NCBI GenBank assembly: GCA_937910975.1
Contig: CALEMZ010000429.1
Location: 1-7,629 of the forward strand
DNA: 7,629 nt
Reading direction: 5' to 3'
DNA from: an uncultured Pseudorhodobacter sp.
GTDB lineage: Bacteria; Pseudomonadota; Alphaproteobacteria; Rhodobacterales; Rhodobacteraceae
The stretch's first letter is position 1. The number at the start of each line of letters is the position of its first letter. The position numbers and the translations under genes were made by a program. Of the stretch, positions 1 to 6,629 are shown one piece after another. The notes beneath the pieces are model-generated. The model made no database searches and was not told the DNA's origin. It was given only the letters and a program-made list of their open reading frames with translations.

Positions 1-969
1 CTTGCACACGAGCGTGGAGACCGGGAAGGTCGCCTCGCCCGGATGCTCAAACACCATATCGACGTTGTTGCCCTTGCCAGTGATATCCCAGATCGCCTTG
101 CCGAATTTGCGTGCCTCGGTGAACCACTCCTTATATTCCGGCGTGTTCACAGTAGGCAGTTGCCCCCAGCATTTGAAATCCTTGCGGTTGATGACGCCTT
201 TTGCGCCAAGCCCCATGACGAAATCACGCTTGTCTTCTTCGGAAATCACGCCAATCGCATTGGCCCCGGCGGTGTTGATCAACTGGATCGCGTATGAGCC
301 AAGCCCGCCCGATGCGCCCCAAACCAACACGTTCTGGCCGGGTTTCAGGTCATGCGGTTCATGCCCGAACAACATCCGGTAAGCGGTGGCCAGCGTCAGC
401 GTGTAGCAGGCACTTTCCTCCCAGGTCAGATGCTTGGGACGTGGCATCAACTGCTGCGCCTGCACATTGGTGAACTGCGCGAATGAGCCGTCGGGCGTTT
501 CATAGCCCCAGATGCGCTGGCTGGTGGAAAACATCGGGTCGCCGCCGTTGCATTCCTCATCATCGCCATCGTCTTGATTGCAGTGGATAACCACCTCATC
601 GCCAACTTTCCAGCGCTTGACCTTGTCACCCACCTTCCAAACAATACCCGACGCATCAGAACCCGCGATGTGGAACGGCTGCTTGTGGCTGTCAAACGGG
701 CTGATCGGAACACCAAGTGCTGCCCAGACGCCGTTGTAATTCACGCCAGCCGCCATCACCAAGACCAGCACCTCATGGCTATCGATCACTGGCGTATCAA
801 CTACCTCCACCAGCATCGCGGTATCAGGCTCTCCATGGCGTTCCCGGCGGATGGTCCAAGCATACATTTGCTTAGGCACATGCCCTAAGGGAGGCATCTC
901 GCCGATCTCGTAAAGGTCCTTCATCGGTGCATCATAGGCAACGATATTGAACTGCGTATCCAATGCCAT
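1..969 (-). CDS. ccr: Crotonyl-CoA carboxylase/reductase (partial, C-terminus off the left edge)
   Basis: This enzyme reductively carboxylates crotonyl-CoA with CO2 and NADPH to ethylmalonyl-CoA in the cytoplasm, the key step of the ethylmalonyl-CoA pathway. The frame is open for 323 residues to base 1; family members are about 430 residues, so roughly 105 C-terminal residues are missing. It is a medium-chain dehydrogenase/reductase: a GroES-like N-terminal half, then the nucleotide-binding motif GASGGLGS at residues 218-225. The NYN motif (77-79) and WGYET (154-158) align by eye with the CO2-binding Asn and Phe-Glu pair known from the Kitasatospora enzyme; here the aromatic residue is Tyr156. 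The fourth CO2 ligand, a His, would lie off-window. The start is set by a perfect AAGGAGG at 975-981, 5 nt before the ATG. The acyltransferase gene lies 116 bp upstream on the same strand. The call rests on motifs and remembered family sequences and is firm. Confidence 0.97.
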   Translation of the reverse strand, partial: MALDTQFNIVAYDAPMKDLYEIGEMPPLGHVPKQMYAWTIRRERHGEPDTAMLVEVVDTPVIDSHEVLVLVMAAGVNYNGVWAALGVPISPFDSHKQPFHIAGSDASGIVWKVGDKVKRWKVGDEVVIHCNQDDGDDEECNGGDPMFSTSQRIWGYETPDGSFAQFTNVQAQQLMPRPKHLTWEESACYTLTLATAYRMLFGHEPHDLKPGQNVLVWGASGGLGSYAIQLINTAGANAIGVISEEDKRDFVMGLGAKGVINRKDFKCWGQLPTVNTPEYKEWFTEARKFGKAIWDITGKGNNVDMVFEHPGEATFPVSTLVCK

Positions 970-996
970 GCTGGCCTCCTTAATTATTTTGTCACG

Positions 997-1018
997 CCGC
1001 ATCGCAGAATCAATGCGG
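997..1018. promoter_or_regulatory. Dyad in the ccr leader, possible operator
   Basis: CCGCAT at 997-1002 and ATGCGG at 1013-1018 form a 6-bp inverted repeat around a 10-nt centre. It lies about 15 bp upstream of the ccr Shine-Dalgarno. The centre contains GAATC (1007-1011), a GAnTC site of the kind methylated by CcrM in alphaproteobacteria. It could be an operator or an mRNA hairpin. Such a short dyad could also be chance. Confidence 0.25.
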
Positions 1019-1030
1019 GCTTGAAAAGGA

Positions 1031-1059
1031 GGAATACGGATGGCCACGTAATAATGCAA
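1031..1059 (-). promoter_or_regulatory. Weak promoter candidate for ccr
   Basis: On the minus strand TTGCAT (1054-1059) and TATTCC (1031-1036) are separated by 17 bp, giving a sigma70-like arrangement with only three matches in each box. It would let ccr be transcribed apart from the acyltransferase gene upstream. I see no terminator between that gene and ccr, so read-through from 2468 is equally possible. The remainder of the 970-1085 gap holds nothing else I recognise. Confidence 0.22.
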
Positions 1060-1085
1060 TAGATTTTGGTGCTTATTTTGTAATT

Positions 1086-2468
1086 TTATGTCCGCCGCGT
1101 CGCGGCATCCTCACGTGAATCTTCCAGGCCTTGCAAGACAGCAGCCGCGTAATAGGCAATCAGCCTATCAGCATCTGGTGTGATCCGGACTTTCCCGTCA
1201 ACCTCTTGTGCCAAGCCGCGCAGGATCAAGGAAGCCAGCCCGTCAGTCTTGGCATCCCTCCCTTTGCCCAATCGTGAGGCATGGCCTCTGGCCTGCAAGC
1301 CCTGCTCCAAATCCGCGACCCGCTGCGCCAACTCCGCTTGGGTCGCCGGGCCACTGAGCAACGCCGCCGCAACCAATGGCACCGGCAAGATCGGAACAGA
1401 GCGGACAATTCGCGCCATTAAATCCGCACCCAAGGCCTCTGTGCTGTGATCTGAGGCTGCAGCCAACCACTCGCGCAACGACACCGGCGCGCCAAACCCG
1501 GCAGAGGCCACACCAAAACCCGCGAACCGCCCGCGCAGCTTGCGCCACGTCATCCGCATGACAAACCGCGCCATCACCATGGGCCGCGCCCGAAACCGCC
1601 GCGTACCCTCGGTGAGCGCCCGGGTCAGCACGCGGTCCTCCATCACCCGGTCATAGGCAAGCCCCACGGGCACAAACACAACGTCCCGGCCCGCCGGGTC
1701 AAACCCGGCGACGATGTAGCTGAGCAACCCCATTTTGGCCGCCCCAACCCTGCCATCAAGGCTAAGCCCGCCTTCGGGAAACACCGCCTGCGTGGTGCCC
1801 TCGGCCGTGGCCATTTGCACATAGCGCGCCAAAACCTTGCGATACAGCGCATTACGGCTGCCACGCCGAATGAAATACGCCCCCATCGCGCGAACGATCC
1901 GGCTCAGCGGCCAAATTCGCGCCCATTCCCCCACCGCATATGACAGCGCCGAACGTTCGGCCACCAGCCATGTCACCAGCACATAATCCATGTTGCTGCG
2001 GTGGTTCATCACGAAAATCACCGTGGCGTCCGGGTCGATCCCTTTCAGCTCGGCATCCACCCGGCCAATTTTAACCCGGTAAAACAGATTGCTCAGCCAG
2101 CGTGTCAGCTTAATCGCAACGCCGAAATAGAGCAGCGTCGAGAACCCCGGCACAATCTCGCGCGCATAAGATTTCGCCTCTTCGAACACCACATTTTGCG
2201 GGGTGTTCGTCTCACGCGCATGGTCGGCAATTGCTTGCATGACCTGCGGATCATAGATCAGGCGCACAATCTTATCTTGTCGGCGCATCAGCTTGAACGG
2301 ATCAACCGGGCGCTCCAACTTCGCGTTCAGCCGCGCCAAGCCCCTCTCCATCCGGTCGCGCAAAAACCAGCGGACGGAGGGGAACAGAAAATGTGACGCA
2401 AACGTCACCGCCCCGAAAAGCAGGATCAGAACAAGCAGCCAAATAGGTAGGGTTACTGTGCCGGTCAT
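1086..2468 (-). CDS. PlsB-like glycerolipid acyltransferase, membrane anchored, substrate unknown
   Basis: The 460-residue protein belongs to the glycerol-3-phosphate/lysophosphatidate acyltransferase superfamily, which moves an acyl group onto a glycerol-phosphate-type acceptor. One N-terminal membrane segment is visible at about residues 7-29. The four family blocks occur in order: NHRSNMDY at 155-162 with catalytic His156 and Asp161; GAYFIRRGSR at 196-205; FPEGGLSLDG at 230-239; and VPVGLAYD at 266-273. The spelling is closer to PlsB than PlsC, but the protein is much shorter than E. coli PlsB (about 800 residues). Block III lacks the arginine usual after EGG or EGT, so the acceptor may differ. 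Residues 360-460 form a mostly helical tail without a known motif. No strong Shine-Dalgarno precedes the ATG, but this start keeps the membrane anchor and the next Met is residue 40. It lies between ccr (same strand, 116 bp downstream) and divergent ecm. Family is sure; substrate is not. Confidence 0.88.
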   Translation of the reverse strand: MTGTVTLPIWLLVLILLFGAVTFASHFLFPSVRWFLRDRMERGLARLNAKLERPVDPFKLMRRQDKIVRLIYDPQVMQAIADHARETNTPQNVVFEEAKSYAREIVPGFSTLLYFGVAIKLTRWLSNLFYRVKIGRVDAELKGIDPDATVIFVMNHRSNMDYVLVTWLVAERSALSYAVGEWARIWPLSRIVRAMGAYFIRRGSRNALYRKVLARYVQMATAEGTTQAVFPEGGLSLDGRVGAAKMGLLSYIVAGFDPAGRDVVFVPVGLAYDRVMEDRVLTRALTEGTRRFRARPMVMARFVMRMTWRKLRGRFAGFGVASAGFGAPVSLREWLAAASDHSTEALGADLMARIVRSVPILPVPLVAAALLSGPATQAELAQRVADLEQGLQARGHASRLGKGRDAKTDGLASLILRGLAQEVDGKVRITPDADRLIAYYAAAVLQGLEDSREDAATRRT

Positions 2469-2497
2469 GCGAGTAGCCTAACGCGAATTTTACAGGT

Positions 2498-2508
2498 TAG
2501 CTAAGCTA
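2498..2508. promoter_or_regulatory. 11-bp palindrome upstream of the acyltransferase gene
   Basis: TAGCT-A-AGCTA is a perfect palindrome with an odd centre, 30 bp upstream of the acyltransferase ATG on the minus strand. Its position between the likely promoter region and the start codon would suit an operator. It is short and may be chance. Confidence 0.2.
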
Positions 2509-2519
2509 TCGCACCAGAT

Positions 2520-2541
2520 TTTTGCCTGCGGCGGCGCAAAA
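2520..2541. promoter_or_regulatory. TTTTGC-N10-GCAAAA dyad, possible fatty-acyl-CoA regulator site
   Basis: TTTTGC at 2520-2525 and GCAAAA at 2536-2541 form a dyad in the divergent region between the acyltransferase gene and ecm. TTTGC/GCAAA half-sites resemble what is reported for ScfR-family regulators (RamB, PccR), which control acetate and propionate assimilation genes in related bacteria. The spacing does not match a consensus I can recall with certainty, so the regulator assignment is inference. Confidence 0.3.
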
Positions 2542-2580
2542 TCCACGCCCCATCAATGCCGCAACCGCAAATTTCCCCCT

Positions 2581-2593
2581 GCTGCACTGCAGC
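2581..2593. promoter_or_regulatory. 13-bp palindrome abutting the ecm -35 box
   Basis: GCTGCA-C-TGCAGC is a perfect palindrome (6-bp arms, 1-bp centre) ending 3 bp before the TTGACA of the ecm promoter candidate. That placement is typical of an activator or repressor site. No specific regulator is recognised. Confidence 0.35.
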
Positions 2594-2596
2594 GAA

Positions 2597-2626
2597 TTGA
2601 CACCGGCATAAAATGTCGCTTATCAA
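2597..2626 (+). promoter_or_regulatory. Candidate sigma70 promoter of ecm
   Basis: A perfect -35 box TTGACA (2597-2602) is followed after 18 bp by TATCAA (2621-2626); TTATCA one base earlier gives 17 bp spacing. Transcription would start near 2633 and give a leader of about 40 nt ending in the ecm Shine-Dalgarno. It is the best promoter match I found in the window. Confidence 0.5.
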
Positions 2627-2673
2627 TCCCGTAACGTAAGAAAATTTCGCGACCTAATTCAAGGAGGCCTGCC

Positions 2674-4647
2674 ATGACCGCCACAAACGTCCCCAAGGAC
2701 AAGCCTTGGCTGTTTCGCACCTATGCCGGCCATTCCACCGCTACCGCCTCCAACAGGCTCTATCGGGACAACCTTGCCAAAGGGCAAACCGGGCTTTCCG
2801 TGGCCTTCGATCTGCCCACCCAGACCGGCTATGACAGCGACCATGAACTGGCGCGCGGCGAGGTGGGCAAGGTCGGCGTTCCGATTTCACATTTGGGCGA
2901 TATGCGTGGGCTTTTCGCCAATATTCCGCTGGACCAGATGAACACCTCGATGACGATCAACGCCACAGCGCCTTGGCTGCTGGCGCTTTATATCGCGGTG
3001 GCCGAGGAACAGGGCGCGGTGGTTGAGAACCTCAATGGCACCGTGCAGAACGATATCATCAAAGAATATCTGTCGCGCGGCACCTATATCTGCCCACCAG
3101 CGCCCAGCCTGCGCATAATCACCGATATCGCGGCTTATACGCAGAAAAACCTACCCAAATGGAACCCGATGAACGTCTGCTCCTACCATCTGCAAGAGGC
3201 GGGCGCGACGCCCGAGCAGGAGCTTGCCTTCTCGCTGGCCACCGCCTGCGCCGTGCTCGATGACCTGAAAAGGAAAGTTTCCGAGACCGATTTCCCCAAT
3301 ATGGTCGGGCGCATCTCCTTCTTCGTGAACGCGGGCATCCGCTTTGTCACCGAGATGTGCAAAATGCGCGCCTTCGTGGACCTCTGGGACGAAATTTGCT
3401 TGACACGCTATGGGGTTAAGGACGCCAAATACCGCCGCTTCCGCTATGGCGTGCAGGTCAATTCGCTGGGGCTGACCGAGCAACAGCCGGAAAACAACGT
3501 CTACCGCATTTTGATCGAGGCGCTGGCGGTCACGCTGTCTAAAAAGGCCCGCGCCCGCGCTGTGCAACTGCCCGCCTGGAACGAAGCGCTCGGCCTGCCA
3601 CGCCCGTGGGATCAGCAATGGTCGCTGCGGATGCAACAGATTCTGGCCTACGAGTCGGACCTGCTGGAATATGACGACCTGTTTGATGGCAACCCTGCGG
3701 TGGATCGCAAGGTCGAGGCGCTAAAGGTTGGCGCGCGCGAAGAACTGGCCCAAATCGACGCTATGGGCGGTGCCGTGGCCGCAATCGCCTATATGAAAGG
3801 GCGGTTGGTGGAGGCCAACGCCGAACGCATCGCGCGGATCGAGTCCGGTGAAACCACAGTCGTCGGGGTTAACCGCTGGGTTGAAACCACCCCAAGCCCG
3901 CTGACTGCAGGCGATGGCGCGATTATGATGGCGGACCCGGAGGCCGAAGCTGATCAAATTCAACGGCTTGCGGACTGGCGAGCGGCTCGCAGCTCGGTGG
4001 CCATCGAGGCCGCGCTCGCTGCGCTACGCAGTGCCGCGCAGAGTGGCGCCAATATCATGCCCCCCTCCATTGCCTGCGCGAAAGCGGGGGTGACAACCGG
4101 CGAATGGGGGGCCACGATCCGCGCCGCTTTTGGCGAATACCGCGCGCCCACGGGCGTTTCGCGTAACCCCTCAAACCGCACCGAAGGGCTGGAACCGATC
4201 CGCGAAGCCGTGCAGGCCGTCACCGCGAAACTGGGCCGACCCCTAAAATTTCTTGTGGGAAAGCCCGGGCTTGACGGACATTCCAACGGGGCAGAGCAAA
4301 TCGCCGCCCGCGCCCGTGACTGTGGCATGGATATCCATTACGAAGGCATCCGCCTGACCCCCGCCGAAATCGTTCAGGCCGCTGTGGAGCAAAAAGCCCA
4401 TGTCATTGGCCTTTCCATCCTGTCCGGCTCCCACCTGCCGCTGATCAGGGAAACCCTTGAAAAAATGCGAGAAAACGGGCTTTCCGAAACGCCCCTCATC
4501 GTTGGCGGCATCATCCCAGAGGCGGATGCAGCAGAGCTGCGCGCCATTGGCGTGGCAGCCGTCTATACGCCTAAGGATTTTGAGTTGAACCGGATCATGA
4601 TGGATATCGTGAGCCTAGTGGACAACAAGACGATGGCGGCCGAATAG
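2674..4647 (+). CDS. ecm: Ethylmalonyl-CoA mutase (coenzyme B12-dependent)
   Basis: This 657-residue enzyme rearranges (2R)-ethylmalonyl-CoA to (2S)-methylsuccinyl-CoA with adenosylcobalamin, two steps after Ccr in the ethylmalonyl-CoA pathway, in the cytoplasm. The N-terminal substrate-binding barrel carries AFDLPTQTGYDSD at 44-56, NTSMTINATAP at 90-100, GTVQNDIIKEYLSRGTY at 122-138 and SYHLQEAGA at 170-178. The C-terminal cobalamin domain has the DxHxxG motif (Asp534, lower ligand His536, Gly539), SGSH at 584-587 and GGIIP at 611-615. Length is right for the Ecm/MeaA subfamily. The spelling matches remembered Rhodobacter Ecm rather than methylmalonyl-CoA mutase. A perfect AAGGAGG at 2661-2667 sits 6 nt before the ATG. 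It is divergent from the acyltransferase/ccr pair and convergent with lpdA. Methylmalonyl-CoA mutase is the main alternative and looks unlikely given ccr next door. Confidence 0.96.
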   Translation: MTATNVPKDKPWLFRTYAGHSTATASNRLYRDNLAKGQTGLSVAFDLPTQTGYDSDHELARGEVGKVGVPISHLGDMRGLFANIPLDQMNTSMTINATAPWLLALYIAVAEEQGAVVENLNGTVQNDIIKEYLSRGTYICPPAPSLRIITDIAAYTQKNLPKWNPMNVCSYHLQEAGATPEQELAFSLATACAVLDDLKRKVSETDFPNMVGRISFFVNAGIRFVTEMCKMRAFVDLWDEICLTRYGVKDAKYRRFRYGVQVNSLGLTEQQPENNVYRILIEALAVTLSKKARARAVQLPAWNEALGLPRPWDQQWSLRMQQILAYESDLLEYDDLFDGNPAVDRKVEALKVGAREELAQIDAMGGAVAAIAYMKGRLVEANAERIARIESGETTVVGVNRWVETTPSPLTAGDGAIMMADPEAEADQIQRLADWRAARSSVAIEAALAALRSAAQSGANIMPPSIACAKAGVTTGEWGATIRAAFGEYRAPTGVSRNPSNRTEGLEPIREAVQAVTAKLGRPLKFLVGKPGLDGHSNGAEQIAARARDCGMDIHYEGIRLTPAEIVQAAVEQKAHVIGLSILSGSHLPLIRETLEKMRENGLSETPLIVGGIIPEADAAELRAIGVAAVYTPKDFELNRIMMDIVSLVDNKTMAAE

Positions 4648-4674
4648 ACGGGCAAAAATCCTGCCATTCCAATA

Positions 4675-4710
4675 GATCAGGGGCACCACATGTTCTGGGC
4701 GCCCCTGATC
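4675..4710. terminator. Hairpin between convergent ecm and lpdA, possible two-way terminator
   Basis: GATCAGGGGC (4675-4684) and GCCCCTGATC (4701-4710) form a perfect 10-bp stem with a 16-nt loop, 27 nt after the ecm stop. Two more C-G pairs can form inside the loop beyond one mismatch. On neither strand is the stem followed by a clear run of T, so an ordinary intrinsic terminator is not proven. It may work as a 3'-end stabiliser or with Rho. Its position between converging genes supports a 3'-end role. Confidence 0.55.
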
Positions 4711-4743
4711 CATCTTTACAAGAATAGCCTAGCTGCTGGCACA

Positions 4744-4760
4744 GATTTTCACCGAAAATC
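4744..4760. terminator. Small hairpin just past the lpdA stop
   Basis: GATTTTC-acc-GAAAATC gives a 7-bp stem with a 3-nt loop, 15 nt downstream of the lpdA stop on the minus strand. The stem is A+T rich and lacks a following T-run, so it would be a weak terminator at best. It may act with the larger hairpin at 4675-4710. Confidence 0.3.
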
Positions 4761-4775
4761 AGCCACCGACCAGTC

Positions 4776-6161
4776 TCAGGCGTGGATTGCCCCATCGCCA
4801 CAGGCCAGCGCAGCCTCGCGCACAGCCTCACTATATGTGGGGTGCGCATGGCAGGTCAGCGCTAAATCCTGCGCAGATGCGCCGAATTCCATCGCCACGC
4901 AAACCTCATGGATCAAATCACCAGCCATCGGCCCGATAATATGCGCCCCCAAAATTCGATCCGTCTCCTTATCTGCGAGGATCTTCACAAAACCCTCAGC
5001 CTGGAAAATTGCCTTGGCCCGCGCGTTGCCCATGAAGGAAAACTTGCCGACCTTATAGGCCCGGCCCGCCTCTTTCAGTTGTTCCTCGGTCTTGCCAACA
5101 GAGGCCACTTCCGGCGTCGTATATACCACGCCGGGGATCACGTCATAGTTAACGTGGCCCGCCTTGCCTGCCATAATCTCGGCCAGCGCCATGCCTTCAT
5201 CCTCGGCCTTATGGGCCAACATCGGGCCGACAATTGCATCACCGATCGCATACAAACCCTTGATATTGGTCGCGAAATGATTGGTCTTCACCTGCCCGCG
5301 CGGCTCCATTTCCACGCCCAAGGCCTCTAGCCCCAAACCGGCTGTAAAGGGCTTGCGCCCCGTTGCGACCAACACACAGTCGGCATCCAGCACGGCTTCG
5401 CTATCATTCTTGCGCAGCTTATAGGTGACTTTGGCCTTGCCGCCTTTGCTGGTCACAGCCTGAACCGCCGCGCCAAGGATAAACTTAAACCCTTGTTTCG
5501 CCAGTATTCTTTGGAAGCTTTTGGCCACCTCACCATCCATCCCCGGCGTGATCGCATCAAGGTATTCAACCACCGTCACCTCCGACCCGAGCCGCGCATA
5601 GACCGAGCCCATCTCCAGCCCGATAACACCCGCGCCGATCACCACCAAAGACTTAGGTACCTTACCCAAAACCAGCGCGCCGGTGGAGGTGACAACCGTC
5701 TTTTCATCGACCTCAACATCGGGCAAAGACGCCGCCTCAGACCCGGTGGCGATGACGATATTCTTGGCCTCATGGACCTCATCACCGACCTTAACCTGCC
5801 CCGCAGCGGGGATGCTGCCCCAGCCCTTCAGCCAGGTTATCTTGTTCTTTTTGAATAGAAATTCGATGCCCTTGGTGTTGCCGTCCACCACGTCTTGCTT
5901 ATAGGCCTTCATCTGCGGCCAATCGACCGAAGGCGACTTGCCCTTCAGGCCCATCTTGGCAAAATTATGCTCGGCCTCATGCAAGCTATGGGTCGCGTGC
6001 AGCAGCGCCTTGGAGGGGATGCAGCCCACGTTCAGGCAAGTACCACCCAGCGTTTCGCGCCCCTCAACCAAAGCGGTTTTCAGGTCCAATTGGGCGCAGC
6101 GGATAGCGCAGACATAGCCGCCGGGGCCGCCGCCGATGATGATTACGTCAAAACTTGCCAT
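4776..6161 (-). CDS. lpdA: Dihydrolipoyl dehydrogenase (E3)
   Basis: This FAD flavoenzyme reoxidises the dihydrolipoyl group of the E2 subunit and passes the electrons to NAD+. The neighbouring sucB suggests it serves mainly 2-oxoglutarate dehydrogenase, though E3 may be shared with other 2-oxoacid dehydrogenases. The 461 residues match normal family length. Visible are the FAD-binding GGGPGGY at 10-16, the redox-active disulfide in TCLNVGC (Cys42, Cys47), the NAD-binding VIGAGVIG at 174-181, the second FAD motif ATGRK/YAIGD at 266-270 and 304-308, and the catalytic HAHPTYSE at 438-445 (His440, Glu445) donated to the partner subunit. The start follows a GAAAGG Shine-Dalgarno at 6171-6176, and MASFDVIIIGGG is a typical E3 beginning. 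It is the last gene of the minus-strand cluster, 72 bp after the MAPEG gene; that gap is filled with repeats that reach the Shine-Dalgarno. Confidence 0.97.
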   Translation of the reverse strand: MASFDVIIIGGGPGGYVCAIRCAQLDLKTALVEGRETLGGTCLNVGCIPSKALLHATHSLHEAEHNFAKMGLKGKSPSVDWPQMKAYKQDVVDGNTKGIEFLFKKNKITWLKGWGSIPAAGQVKVGDEVHEAKNIVIATGSEAASLPDVEVDEKTVVTSTGALVLGKVPKSLVVIGAGVIGLEMGSVYARLGSEVTVVEYLDAITPGMDGEVAKSFQRILAKQGFKFILGAAVQAVTSKGGKAKVTYKLRKNDSEAVLDADCVLVATGRKPFTAGLGLEALGVEMEPRGQVKTNHFATNIKGLYAIGDAIVGPMLAHKAEDEGMALAEIMAGKAGHVNYDVIPGVVYTTPEVASVGKTEEQLKEAGRAYKVGKFSFMGNARAKAIFQAEGFVKILADKETDRILGAHIIGPMAGDLIHEVCVAMEFGASAQDLALTCHAHPTYSEAVREAALACGDGAIHA

Positions 6162-6173
6162 GTTTTAGCCTTT

Positions 6174-6225
6174 CGTATGTTTGGCGTATGCAATGCGTAC
6201 AGCATCCGTACATACGCCCGTATGT
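6174..6225. repeat. Cluster of CATACG/CGTATG repeats in the lpdA leader
   Basis: Within 52 bp the plus strand reads CGTATG at 6174, 6185 and 6219 and CATACG at 6211, plus GCGTACA at 6195-6201 and CCGTACA at 6206-6212. ACATACG-CC-CGTATGT (6210-6225) is a perfect 16-bp palindrome. GGCGTATG (6183-6190) can also pair with CATACGCC (6211-6218), giving an 8-bp stem around 20 nt. GCAATGCGTACA and GCATCCGTACA (6190-6212) are imperfect tandem copies. On the mRNA the copy at 6174-6180 directly abuts the lpdA Shine-Dalgarno. The arm at 6219-6225 thus interacts with alternative partners: a multi-site operator or a leader switch are both possible. The repeats are seen; their role is inferred. Confidence 0.6.
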
Positions 6226-6233
6226 CGATAACG

Positions 6234-6629
6234 TCAGATCAGTGCCGCGACGATCATGGTCACGGTCGCAAAAAAGCCCACGCCCCAGATGGCCGAGCGC
6301 CAAGGCCGCCAGCCAAACGCATAGGCGGGAATGTATAGGACGCGGGCCGCTAGGTATACCCAAGCCGCAGTTTGGGTCACGCCGCTGGACTGTTGGCCAA
6401 GGGTGACGACCACCACGGCGATGGTAAACAGGATCAGCGCCTCAAAATGGTTGTTCATGGCGCGTTGCAACCGGGCGGTGCGCGTCGATAGCTGACGGCT
6501 GGGCGCGCAGTCGCGGGAGGAGGAAGTGTAGCCGATGCCAAGCTCCATATTCGCGGGGATCGCGAAGATGAGGTACTGGAGGGTTTGGAGCAGGGCCGCG
6601 AGGGCGAGGGTTGTAAGTTCGGGGGTCAT
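6234..6629 (-). CDS. MAPEG-family four-helix membrane protein
   Basis: The 131-residue protein has about four hydrophobic segments (residues 6-25, 63-79, 86-104 and 110-131) and the motif RAMNNHFE at 56-63, which fits the conserved second-helix region of MAPEG proteins, the family of microsomal glutathione S-transferases and related eicosanoid/glutathione enzymes. ARVLYIPAYAFGW at 95-107 is typical of bacterial members annotated only as MAPEG. No substrate can be read from the sequence. The start at 6629 is chosen because its ATG overlaps the TGA of the upstream small gene (ATGA at 6626-6629), a usual sign of translational coupling. The longer frame from 6710 would run through that gene and adds polar residues unlike the family. 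It is co-directional with sucB and lpdA and probably in their operon. Confidence 0.85.
   Translation of the reverse strand: MTPELTTLALAALLQTLQYLIFAIPANMELGIGYTSSSRDCAPSRQLSTRTARLQRAMNNHFEALILFTIAVVVVTLGQQSSGVTQTAAWVYLAARVLYIPAYAFGWRPWRSAIWGVGFFATVTMIVAALI

Noticed and set aside
447..716. 89-codon minus-strand frame overlapping ccr
   Set aside because: Out of frame with ccr, which is clearly the coding frame by motifs; low-complexity Arg/Ser/Thr content.
2001..2396. 131-codon open frame on the plus strand inside the acyltransferase gene
   Set aside because: Antisense to a gene with all four family blocks; no independent support.
3151..3636. 161-codon open frame on the minus strand inside ecm
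   Set aside because: It is antisense to a firmly identified enzyme in a G+C-rich genome, has no recognisable motif and no ribosome site; it is a shadow of ecm codon use.
4908..5330. 140-codon open frame on the plus strand inside lpdA
   Set aside because: Antisense to lpdA, rich in Arg/His/Leu as shadow frames are, without a ribosome site or known domain.
6174..6225. CRISPR-like reading of the repeated CATACG units
   Set aside because: Units are 6-8 nt, closely packed and in both directions, with no regular spacers.
5895..6338. 147-codon open frame on the plus strand across lpdA, its leader and the MAPEG gene
   Set aside because: It runs antisense to two supported genes, with no motif and a composition typical of shadow frames.
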